Assembly: GCF_003725995.1 (NCBI RefSeq)
Contig: NZ_QIBX01000003.1
Coordinates: 124,001 to 188,000 of the forward strand
DNA: 64,000 nucleotides
Origin: Slackia equolifaciens
GTDB lineage: Bacteria; Actinomycetota; Coriobacteriia; Coriobacteriales; Eggerthellaceae
Reading direction: 5' to 3'
Shown piece after piece: positions 43,525 to 50,691 of the stretch; the first letter of the stretch is position 1; each line of letters starts with the position of its first letter. The notes beneath the pieces were generated by a model. The model saw only the letters and a program-made list of their open reading frames with translations. It made no database searches and was not told where the DNA came from. Both the position numbers and the translations under genes were made by a program.

Positions 43525-44430
43525 GTGAAAGCACTCATTATCAATAATCTTGCATCCGGGTACGGCGAAGGCTCCATCTATGACTTCATGCGTTCGTTTG
43601 TCGCAGACGGCGACGAAGTGTGCATGAGGGCCACCGACGGATCCACGCCCATCGAGGGCCTGCTGACCGATGCCACGGAATACGACCTTGTTGTGGCATC
43701 GGGCGGAGACGGCACCGTAGCCACCGTGGCACACTACCTGAAGAACAGCGGCGTGCCGATTCTGCCCTACCCCGCAGGCACCGCCAACCTGCTCTCGCTC
43801 AACCTGCTCGAGCCCAACGAGCCCCATGCGTTGGCCAAACTGGCTAAAGCCGGCAAGACGCTCGACTTCGACATGGGCGAGCTCGAGTGCGAGGGAGCAA
43901 CACGCGGATTCATCATTATGGCCGGTGCAGGCTACGACGCCACCATCATGGAAAACGCCGCACCCAACAAACGTCTCTTGGGCCCTATGGCGTATTTTCT
44001 TGCGGCGGGCACCAACATCCTCCCCCAGCACTCGCGCATCACGCTCACCGTGGACGGCAAAACCGTTGAGACGGAGGGCCTTGGCGTGCTGCTCATCAAT
44101 TTCTCGAAGATCCAATTCGACATTTCGGTCACGCACAGCAATCAGCCGCGCGACGGAGTGCTCGATGTGGCGGTGCTCAAGGCGAAAAACGCGGTTGAGC
44201 TGCTGCCGTCGGTATTTGCGGCCATGCTTGATCGCGACGGCAATTTTCCCGGTCGCGGCGAGGCGCTCGATATTTACTCCGGCAGGGAGATACGCGTGGA
44301 GGCCGATCCGTCCTTCGAGGTGCAATACGACGGCGAGGCAACCAAGCTCACCACGCCGCTCACGGCGCGCATCCTCTCCGGTGCGACGCGTATCATCGTG
44401 TCCGACGAATGCTACCGCCTCTTCGAATAG
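43525..44430 (+). CDS. Diacylglycerol/lipid kinase family protein
   Basis: The 301-residue protein has the DAGK catalytic loop VVASGGDGTVATVAHYL, PYPAGTANLLSLNLL and the late AGYDATIMENA/LVIDVAVLKAKN-like strands. It belongs to the YegS/DgkB/LCB5 superfamily that phosphorylates diacylglycerol or related lipids. The start is taken at the second GTG (43525), seven bases after GAGGGGG; a GTG six bases earlier is too close to that site. It converges with the reverse-strand membrane-anchored gene. Confidence 0.88.
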   Translation: MKALIINNLASGYGEGSIYDFMRSFVADGDEVCMRATDGSTPIEGLLTDATEYDLVVASGGDGTVATVAHYLKNSGVPILPYPAGTANLLSLNLLEPNEPHALAKLAKAGKTLDFDMGELECEGATRGFIIMAGAGYDATIMENAAPNKRLLGPMAYFLAAGTNILPQHSRITLTVDGKTVETEGLGVLLINFSKIQFDISVTHSNQPRDGVLDVAVLKAKNAVELLPSVFAAMLDRDGNFPGRGEALDIYSGREIRVEADPSFEVQYDGEATKLTTPLTARILSGATRIIVSDECYRLFE

Positions 44431-44511
44431 AAACGCTGCGCGACGATCCGACGCAGGACGCCGGCTTGTGGGCGCCCCGCGTGTGCCGCTGCCAGCGCGA
44501 CGGCCGGGCAC

Positions 44512-45291
44512 CTAATTCATGGTGAGATGGACGCCTACGTACTGCGCGGTCTCAGGCAGGCCCGAAATGTCATACATGTCGCTCAGGGGAACGCAAGCAA
44601 CGCGCCATGAGCACGTGCCGGCATCGGTTTCCACCGTGCCCTCCATGTAGGTGTTACCCACCGAATCGGTTTGGAGCTCGGCGCCCTCGGGCGCCGTCCA
44701 GCCCTGTGCCTCAAGCGCCGTCTGAATGGCCGATGCAGCATCGGCCGCTTTGAGATCGGCGTAGCGAATGCTCATCGTCACGCCCTCCTCGCGATCGGTG
44801 CTGAAGCGCCACGATCCAACAAGGTATTTAGACGCGGTGACGGCATCCATGTTGCCGATCCCTCCCGCGTAGACGATCGCCGCGTCGGCGAGCGTGGTAT
44901 CGCTCGGAAGCTTCATCACATCGAGCGGCGCGCCCTCCTCGGAGAACTCGTACGTGGTGTAGCCCGCCTCGCTGAACTGAGACAGAATCGACTCGTCATC
45001 GAGCGAAATGAGCGATGCAAGCTGAGGGAAATCGTAAGAGACCTCGCGATTGATGTTCTCCTCGACCGTAGCGGCATTGCGCTCGGCGCCGTGCAGGATC
45101 TGATCGATAGCCCTCGAAGCCACGAACCCTCCGGCAATCGCGGCAATCAGCGCGCCCACGACGCATGCAGCGATGATGTATCGGGGCGGATCGAACGGGC
45201 GCAGCAGCACCGACGCATCGGGATGGTTGACGGCGCCGTCTTGCCTGTAGCGAGGAGCGTCGTCATGTCGTAAAAATTTAGGGAAATCCAT
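44512..45291 (-). CDS. Membrane-anchored protein of unknown function (259 aa)
   Basis: Start chosen at the ATG with AGGAAA just upstream; a 41-residue extension would reach into the riboswitch region of the opposite strand. The protein has a cytoplasmic N-terminus of about 35 residues with basic residues and one membrane helix (YIIAACVVGALIAAIAGGFVASRA). An extracytoplasmic domain of about 200 residues includes LPSDTTLADAAIVYAGGIGNMDAVTASKYLVGSWRFSTD and ends with VGVHLTMN. I recognise no family. Two cysteines near the end (CSWRVAC) could form a disulfide. Confidence 0.8.
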   Translation of the reverse strand: MDFPKFLRHDDAPRYRQDGAVNHPDASVLLRPFDPPRYIIAACVVGALIAAIAGGFVASRAIDQILHGAERNAATVEENINREVSYDFPQLASLISLDDESILSQFSEAGYTTYEFSEEGAPLDVMKLPSDTTLADAAIVYAGGIGNMDAVTASKYLVGSWRFSTDREEGVTMSIRYADLKAADAASAIQTALEAQGWTAPEGAELQTDSVGNTYMEGTVETDAGTCSWRVACVPLSDMYDISGLPETAQYVGVHLTMN

Positions 45292-45360
45292 GGCTTTCCT
45301 GTCTTCAAATTTGCAAACTTCGCGATTATACCATGCCCTCGTGCGGCTTCTGTGATAGTA

Positions 45361-45501
45361 TGCACCGCATCCTCTGGGGGAGTAGTTGGCGTCGATGAGA
45401 CGCGGTACGTTCAACAGTCTCGGCGATCAAACGCCTGGCGTGCCTTAAATAGCAAGACCCAAGGTGCAGCGCTGGAGTGCGCACGCGCCGGGTCTTTTTT
45501 T
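45361..45501 (+). ncRNA. yybP-ykoY manganese riboswitch with terminator platform
   Basis: The aptamer core GGGGAGTAGT (about 45377-45386), TCAACAGTC (45411-45419) and AGCAAGACCC (45451-45460) are the conserved metal-binding loops and P1 strand of this class. TGCACC (45361-45366) pairs with GGTGCA (45463-45468) to close P1. The 3' strand AAGACCC (45454-45460) can instead pair with GGGTCTT (45490-45496), forming a terminator that ends in seven or more T residues. The two folds are mutually exclusive, so Mn2+ binding should favour readthrough into the TerC-family gene. Confidence 0.93.
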
Positions 45502-45568
45502 GTGCCCCGATGCGTGCGCGTGCCCGTGCAAGGCAATGACGTTCGAAGGTAAGGAGCACAAAGCCACG

Positions 45569-46660
45569 ATGGATCTTTCAATCTTCACCACCCCGGAAGC
45601 GTGGATTTCGCTAGTCACGCTGATTTTCTTAGAGATCGTGCTGGGCATCGACAACCTGGTGTTCATCTCCATCACCACCAATCGCCTGCCCGAAGAGAAG
45701 CAGCACATCGGCCGCAAACTCGGCCTGGCGGGCGCCCTCATCATGCGCGTCATCTTCCTGTGTTTCGCGTCGTACCTCGTGCATATGACCAACACCGTCT
45801 TCACGCTGGACCTTGGCGCGTATTCGCATGGGTTCTCGGTGCGCGACATCGTGCTCCTAGCCGGCGGCGCCTACCTGATCTACAAGGGCATCACCGAGGT
45901 AATCGACATGCTGCGCCTGACCGAGGTGAAGGCAGCGCATTCCGAGGAGCATCGCGCCATCCATACGCTCACGCTGCCTAAGGCCGTAGCAACCATCATG
46001 GTGATGGACATCGTGTTCTCCATCGATTCCGTGATCACGGCCGTGGGCATGGCGGATCACCTGATCATCATGATCATTGCCGTCATGATCGCCGTGTTCA
46101 TGATGATGATCTTCATCGACCCCATCTCCAACTTCATCAACGGCCACCCCGAGATGAAGCTGCTCGCGCTCACGTTCATCGTGGCCATCGGTGCTTTGCT
46201 CGTTATCGACAGCATCGGCTTCCACACCGGCATCGAGCTTATGCATATGCCCCTCGAGAAGCTCATCGTGTACTTCGCGATGGTGTTCTGCATCGTGCTC
46301 GAGCTCATTCAGATGCGTTACAACAAGGCGCTCAAGCAGTACCACAAAGAGCATTGGCAGGCCGAAACCGCCCAGCAGCTTGACGCCCTCAAGGCCGAGA
46401 TGCTCGAGCGGCTCGAGGAAGAGAAATCCCGTCGAGCCGAGGGGCCGTCGCAGGACGAGAAGGCGCCCGACAACACCGCCTCAGCTCCTACCCCTATATT
46501 CATCGGCGGAAACGTATACATCATGGCACCGGTGGTCGGCCAAGACGCTGCTTCGTTCAAGCGCATGATCGAAGCCTCCGAAGAGATGGACGCCGCGCTC
46601 AACGAGCCTATCGAAATCGAGGCTGAAGCCGTAGAAGTGGAAGGCAACGACAAGCAGTAG
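45569..46660 (+). CDS. TerC-family membrane protein, probable manganese exporter
   Basis: The 363-residue protein starts MDLSIFTTPEAWISLVTLIFLEIVLGIDNLVFISITT after AAGGAG; two longer in-frame starts lie in the riboswitch terminator. The DNLVF motif (acidic metal-site residue) and a second DIVFSIDSVITAVGM are TerC/Alx/YkoY hallmarks. Seven or more membrane helices are followed by an unusually long soluble C-terminus (about residues 250-363) with coiled-coil and Glu/Asp-rich sequence (IEIEAEAVEVEGNDKQ). The upstream Mn2+ riboswitch strongly supports manganese export, as for YkoY and Alx. Confidence 0.93.
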   Translation: MDLSIFTTPEAWISLVTLIFLEIVLGIDNLVFISITTNRLPEEKQHIGRKLGLAGALIMRVIFLCFASYLVHMTNTVFTLDLGAYSHGFSVRDIVLLAGGAYLIYKGITEVIDMLRLTEVKAAHSEEHRAIHTLTLPKAVATIMVMDIVFSIDSVITAVGMADHLIIMIIAVMIAVFMMMIFIDPISNFINGHPEMKLLALTFIVAIGALLVIDSIGFHTGIELMHMPLEKLIVYFAMVFCIVLELIQMRYNKALKQYHKEHWQAETAQQLDALKAEMLERLEEEKSRRAEGPSQDEKAPDNTASAPTPIFIGGNVYIMAPVVGQDAASFKRMIEASEEMDAALNEPIEIEAEAVEVEGNDKQ

Positions 46661-46714
46661 CCCTTCGAGAGCCCGTCAAACATGCGCATCGCGCTAAAGG
46701 TGCGCCACGCAATT

Positions 46715-46806
46715 AACGCCCCGTCGGCACAATGTGAACCGCGCCTCCAGATCCTGGTTTCGCCTGTACAGGATCCGGTGCGGCTCAGGGCCGACGGGGC
46801 GTTTCT
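46715..46806 (+). terminator. Long nested hairpin after the TerC gene
   Basis: A perfect 14-bp outer stem, AACGCCCCGTCGGC (46715-46728) with GCCGACGGGGCGTT (46790-46803), encloses an imperfect GAACCGC/GCGGCTC helix and an inner GATCCTG (46750-46756)/CAGGATC (46769-46775) helix. TTTCT follows. It ends the TerC transcript, but is larger than a normal terminator and could persist as a stable 3' RNA. Confidence 0.75.
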
Positions 46807-47132
46807 ACGCCTGAATATGAAGAAACTATGCGCTCGCTCATTGACTATGCTTTTTCAAGAAATAAGCCTTGACTAACTTATGGGTTCAAGATATAAAGTT
46901 ACCCGTGGCTTACATCCACAGAAACAGTGGGAAGCTGGCCGGGCGGTTTCTCCCCCTTTTTCCGCCCGGAGACGGCTTGACTCCACACCTGCCACGCTTA
47001 TCCGAGAGGCGGGCGGCCGGAAGCGCTCTTCCCCCTTGGCGCAGCGCCGCCCCGCCCATTCCGCATCTTTTACAAAACGCAACAAACTTCCGATAGCGCC
47101 AATCGCGTTGATCGCCGCGCTTGGCGCCGTCC
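46807..47132. other. Intergenic region with two further hairpins
   Basis: About 325 bases without a supported gene. CCGGGCGG (46939-46946) pairs with CCGCCCGG (46962-46969). CCGATAG (47090-47096) pairs with CTATCGG (47133-47139), extended inside by GCCAA/TTGGC. The second hairpin lies at the end of the histidine kinase gene and, read on the reverse strand, is followed by a T-rich stretch, so it probably terminates the two-component operon. Confidence 0.55.
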
Positions 47133-48932
47133 CTATCGGAGGCATAGGTCGCGAGACGCCAAAGGAGCGGGAATCGTCGCCGTAGCCACTCCGCCGCCCG
47201 ATGGGGCGTTGCCCAGGTCGAGGCTTCCTCCAAGCTTCTCGCAGAGAACGGTGCAAATATTGAGGCCAAGCCCGAAGTGCGGCTCTTCGCGCTTCGGATT
47301 CCTCCGAACGCCGTCATCGGTCGCGCGAGCTTCAGAATCCGACAGCGCGCGGTGCCGCCCTTCGCTCCAATATGGCTCGCACGCATGCTGCAAGGCTTCG
47401 GAAGAGAACCCCGGGCCATCGTCTTGGACGGCTAACGTTAGCGCATCCCCCGACCATTCGCAGCGCACCCCCACCTTGGATCCAGCATGCCGCGTGGCAT
47501 TGCCCACAAGATTCTCGGCGATACGCGAGGCGGCCTGAGCGTCGAAAAGAACGAGACCCGGCGCATCTGGCGCGTGCGTTTCGCACGCTACGCCATGCTG
47601 GGCGCACAGGTCGCTGGCGTCGTGAGAAAGCTGGGCGAACCACTCTCGCACGTCGATGGCGCATGATTTCGGCTCGTAGCTTTCAAGGGCGTCAAGATCG
47701 CGCATGCTTTCGACATACGTAGACAGACGTGCGGTTTGGCGCTGCATGGCTCGGGCCACATCGGCCACCTGCTCAGGACCCAAAGCGCCCGTCGGAGCGA
47801 ATTGGGCGAGCATCTCGGCACGCCCCGAAAGAACCGTAAGGGGCGTGCGAAGATCGTGCGCAAACGCGGCGTTCGCCCTGCGGCGGTTCTCGGCGGCGCG
47901 CCACAGCGCACGATTGGACCTATCGAGCTCGGAGCGCATGGTTTCGAAGCTCTCGCACAATCGACCGAGCTCCCCTCCGTCCTCGGTGCGCAAGGTGAAG
48001 TCAAGATCGCCCGAAGCGATACGCTGCGCAGCAGCATCCATGGCTTCCAAGGTGTCCTGAAGCTTGGTTCTGTAGAAGCGTCGCGCGGCCACGACGAAGC
48101 TGCCGACGCATACGGCGGGAACGGCGACCACAGTGAGCCAGACGAACGCGTCTGCCCAGGTTCCCTCGGCAACGTATACGTAGTACCCGACAGGAGAGAC
48201 AAGGGGCTTTCTCCCGTCTCCTCCCGAGGGCAGCGCATCGTACGCCGCCTGCGAACCGCCACGCTCTTCGCATACGGCGTCGTCGTAGGCGGAAAGGGTC
48301 TCAAACGAAAGCTCGGGCAGCGACGCCCCACGCCCCGTATCCCCTGATGTGCCGGCGACCTCCGCATCCATGTCGGCGATGGCCATCATATCGAAGCCAT
48401 CGGGCGGATCGTCCAAACAGATGGTTGGATAATATTCCGGATTTGCTCCCAGGCGCTCAATGTAGTAAGAGGCAAGCGCTCCATCTTCTCCACTTTGCCC
48501 TGAGTCCGATGCGGCGCCCTGGCCGCCGTCCGCCACATCCTGCTCATCCGCAAGCTGCGAATCGCCCTGAGAAGAGGCTGCGTCCTGCGAGCCGGTGTTT
48601 AAGTCCGAAGCGTCCTGGAGCTGCAGCGACCCGGCGTCTGTGCTCTTGAAGTACCAGGTGACAGAAGTAGCCGGAACAAGCGCGTTGCGCTGCGCATCGT
48701 AGAGGTACACGCCCGAATAGCGCGTCTGCTGCTCGGTCGCCTGGGAATACAGCGCGGCACTCGCGCCCACGACCGCGACCGAAAGAGCAACCGCGGCAAC
48801 CACCGCCGCGAGCGCATACGTCAGAAACGCGGAACGGACCGAGCAACGGCGCAGATACGACCTTATGGGATGCTTGGAGCGCCCTTGCGAGGCGCCGCCT
48901 TCTACGCGCCCCAAGAGTACCCCACGCCCCAT
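47133..48932 (-). CDS. Sensor histidine kinase (HAMP, HisKA, HATPase)
   Basis: The 599-residue protein starts at an ATG that overlaps the response regulator stop by about 31 bases. TM1 is near residues 35-62 (FLTYALAAVVAAVALSVAVVGASAAL). A roughly 200-residue extracytoplasmic sensor follows, rich in Asp, Ser and Gly. TM2 is near 265-287 (AFVWLTVVAVPAVCVGSFVVAA), then a HAMP segment, the phosphorylation site FAHDLRTPLTVLSG (about 362), and the ATPase motifs NLVGNATRHAG, VQDDGPGFS and GLGLNICTVLCEKLGG. The ligand is unknown. It forms a pair with the adjacent regulator. Confidence 0.92.
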   Translation of the reverse strand: MGRGVLLGRVEGGASQGRSKHPIRSYLRRCSVRSAFLTYALAAVVAAVALSVAVVGASAALYSQATEQQTRYSGVYLYDAQRNALVPATSVTWYFKSTDAGSLQLQDASDLNTGSQDAASSQGDSQLADEQDVADGGQGAASDSGQSGEDGALASYYIERLGANPEYYPTICLDDPPDGFDMMAIADMDAEVAGTSGDTGRGASLPELSFETLSAYDDAVCEERGGSQAAYDALPSGGDGRKPLVSPVGYYVYVAEGTWADAFVWLTVVAVPAVCVGSFVVAARRFYRTKLQDTLEAMDAAAQRIASGDLDFTLRTEDGGELGRLCESFETMRSELDRSNRALWRAAENRRRANAAFAHDLRTPLTVLSGRAEMLAQFAPTGALGPEQVADVARAMQRQTARLSTYVESMRDLDALESYEPKSCAIDVREWFAQLSHDASDLCAQHGVACETHAPDAPGLVLFDAQAASRIAENLVGNATRHAGSKVGVRCEWSGDALTLAVQDDGPGFSSEALQHACEPYWSEGRHRALSDSEARATDDGVRRNPKREEPHFGLGLNICTVLCEKLGGSLDLGNAPSGGGVATATIPAPLASRDLCLR

Positions 48933-49606
48933 ACGGTGCGGATGCAAGAGGCGTCGGCACCCGCCTGCGCAAGGGCTTTGCGCAGGCGCCGCACATGTTC
49001 CGTCACCACGGACGAATCGCCGGGCGCGTTCCATACCTGCTCGTAAATCATGTCCCGGTCAAACACCTGAGATGGATGCTTGGCCAGAAGCGCGCATATT
49101 TCGTATTCCTTGCGCGGGAGCGAAACGGGGGCGCCGTGCACCATCACCTGCATGCGGCGAAAGTCGATCGAGATATCGTCGTTCATGCGCACCACCGAGC
49201 TCGTGCTACGGCGCTTCTCGCGCGCAAGCTGCGCGGCGACACGAGCGCCCAGCACCTGCAGCGAGAACGGCTTGGCAACGTAGTCGTCCCCTCCCGAGGC
49301 AAAACCGTCGATCATGTCGGCATCTTCGACACGCGCAGTGAGGAAGATGATGGGGCAGCTCACGCTATCCCTAATCGCCCGACACACAGAAAAGCCATCG
49401 CGACCAGGCATATTAACATCGAGGAGAATCACGTCGGGCTTGCGCGAAATGGCCTTGATGGCAGCTTCGCCGTCGTATGCGACGCATGCGAGGTAGCCCG
49501 AAAGCTCAAAATACCCTTTGAGCATATCGGCAATATCGCGCTCGTCGTCCACGATAAGCACCAACGGTTTCGATTCGCGCTCTTGCGCATTCGCATTATC
49601 CAACAT
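48902..49606 (-). CDS. OmpR/PhoB-family response regulator
   Basis: The 234-residue protein starts MLDNANAQERESKPLVLIVDDERDIADML at an ATG preceded by AAGGGCG; a longer frame adds 22 residues without support. The receiver has VDDE, the phospho-acceptor aspartate in DVILLDVNMPG and the switch KPFSLQVLGARV. A winged-helix DNA-binding domain follows (VSLPRKEYEICALLAKHPSQVFDRDMIYEQVW; VTEHVRRLRKALAQAG; IRTVWGVGYSWG). It pairs with the kinase downstream. The operon diverges from the ArsR-controlled metal genes, but a functional link is not shown. Confidence 0.94.
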   Translation of the reverse strand: MLDNANAQERESKPLVLIVDDERDIADMLKGYFELSGYLACVAYDGEAAIKAISRKPDVILLDVNMPGRDGFSVCRAIRDSVSCPIIFLTARVEDADMIDGFASGGDDYVAKPFSLQVLGARVAAQLAREKRRSTSSVVRMNDDISIDFRRMQVMVHGAPVSLPRKEYEICALLAKHPSQVFDRDMIYEQVWNAPGDSSVVTEHVRRLRKALAQAGADASCIRTVWGVGYSWGA

Positions 49607-49815
49607 GTTCGCCCTTCGTTCTTCGCCGCAGTGCGCCCGGCCAGCACTACCGACACGCCGACGCGTCTTCATGCGCCAAGCATAAATCCCGCATGCCGTA
49701 TACGGTCAACGTGTTCGGAGAGCATGGCAAACGTGCCCGCACTGCACACCGGACCCTAACCATACCAAGCAACTATCAACTTTTCATCATGTTTGAAATA
49801 GAGCGCTAAAAACTC

Positions 49816-49843
49816 TTGACGCGCCTCCGATTCATTCTATACT
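49816..49843 (+). promoter_or_regulatory. Promoter of the metal-efflux operon
   Basis: TTGACG (49816-49821), a 16-base spacer and TATACT (49838-49843), close to the sigma-A consensus. Confidence 0.82.
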
Positions 49844-49845
49844 TG

Positions 49846-49859
49846 TGAACAGTTGTTCA
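49846..49859 (+). promoter_or_regulatory. ArsR/SmtB-type operator
   Basis: The perfect palindrome TGAACAGTTGTTCA begins 3 bases after the -10 element. It matches the SmtB/CzrA-type half site TGAACA...TGTTCA. Bound repressor would cover the transcription start of its own operon, giving autoregulation relieved by metal. Confidence 0.85.
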
Positions 49860-49878
49860 TATGTTGAAAGGTTTCATC

Positions 49879-50331
49879 ATGAGCAAAATGGACACCCTCC
49901 GCGCCACGAACGCGCGAGAGGAGAATGCGAACGACCCATCCACCACGCCGACCCCCCAAGAAGCCTCTACGGCTCTCGAGCATGCCCATGGGGCCGGCTG
50001 CCACTGCGGCGCCTGCTCCGAGGCCTTCGGCGAGCTATCGGACGACCTGCCCGACGAGGAACTCCTCTACGACCTCGCCGATCTGTTCAAGGTATTCGCC
50101 GACACGACGCGCATAAAGATTCTTTATGCGCTCATGGGACGAGAGCTTGCCGTAGGCGATATCGCCGACCTCATCGGGGCCACGCAAAGCGCCGTGTCGC
50201 ATCAGCTTCGCACGCTCAAGCAGGCGCACCTGGTGAAGTTCCGTCGCGACGGCAAGAGCGTCATGTACTCGCTTTCGGACGATCACGTATACACCATGCT
50301 TGCCCAGGGCATGAGCCACATCTGCGAATAG
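49879..50331 (+). CDS. ArsR/SmtB-family metal-responsive repressor
   Basis: The 150-residue protein starts at the ATG after GAAAGG (MSKMDTLRATNAREEN). A variable N-terminus contains the likely metal-binding run EHAHGAGCHCGAC (two histidines, three cysteines), as in CadC-type sensors of Cd/Pb/Zn. The winged helix follows (LFKVFADTTRIKILYALMGRELAVGDIADLIGATQSAVSHQLRTLKQAHLVKFRRDGKSVMYSLSDDHVYTML). DxH residues in helix 5 (DDHVYTML and the terminal GMSHICE) could form the alpha5 zinc site. Immediately upstream is an SmtB-like operator. It precedes the HMA and ATPase genes. Confidence 0.93.
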   Translation: MSKMDTLRATNAREENANDPSTTPTPQEASTALEHAHGAGCHCGACSEAFGELSDDLPDEELLYDLADLFKVFADTTRIKILYALMGRELAVGDIADLIGATQSAVSHQLRTLKQAHLVKFRRDGKSVMYSLSDDHVYTMLAQGMSHICE

Positions 50332-50436
50332 ATTCCACCGTTCTCCAACGGCGGAAAACCCTATACATCCTGCAAGCGAAACCCGCCGCGACCTTCTGAA
50401 GAATGCCAGACGGCCGCGCAATCGAAAGGAACAGCC

Positions 50437-50655
50437 ATGAGAAAGCAATTCAAACTTGACGAGATCGACTGCGCTAACTGCGCGCAGAAGCTCGAAGACG
50501 CCATAAAGAAGGTCGAGGGAGTAAGCGACGCCAAAGTGAACTTCCTCACCCAGAAGCTCACGCTCGTAGCAGACGACGCCCTCTTCGATGAGGTGCTGGA
50601 GCGCGTGGTGAAGCTCACGGAGAAGATCGAGCCCGACTGCGAGATCATACGCTAG
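50437..50655 (+). CDS. Stand-alone heavy-metal-associated (HMA) domain protein
   Basis: The 72-residue protein is a single HMA ferredoxin-like fold with the metal-binding CxxC in EIDCANCAQKLEDAIKKVEGVSDAKVNFLTQKLTLV. It lies between the repressor and a P1B-ATPase that has no HMA domain of its own. It probably delivers metal to the pump in trans, in effect a split N-terminal domain. A GAAAGGA site precedes the ATG. Confidence 0.9.
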   Translation: MRKQFKLDEIDCANCAQKLEDAIKKVEGVSDAKVNFLTQKLTLVADDALFDEVLERVVKLTEKIEPDCEIIR

Positions 50656-50691
50656 CCCTGGGTTGTCCGAAGCATATTCAGGAGAAGCCGA

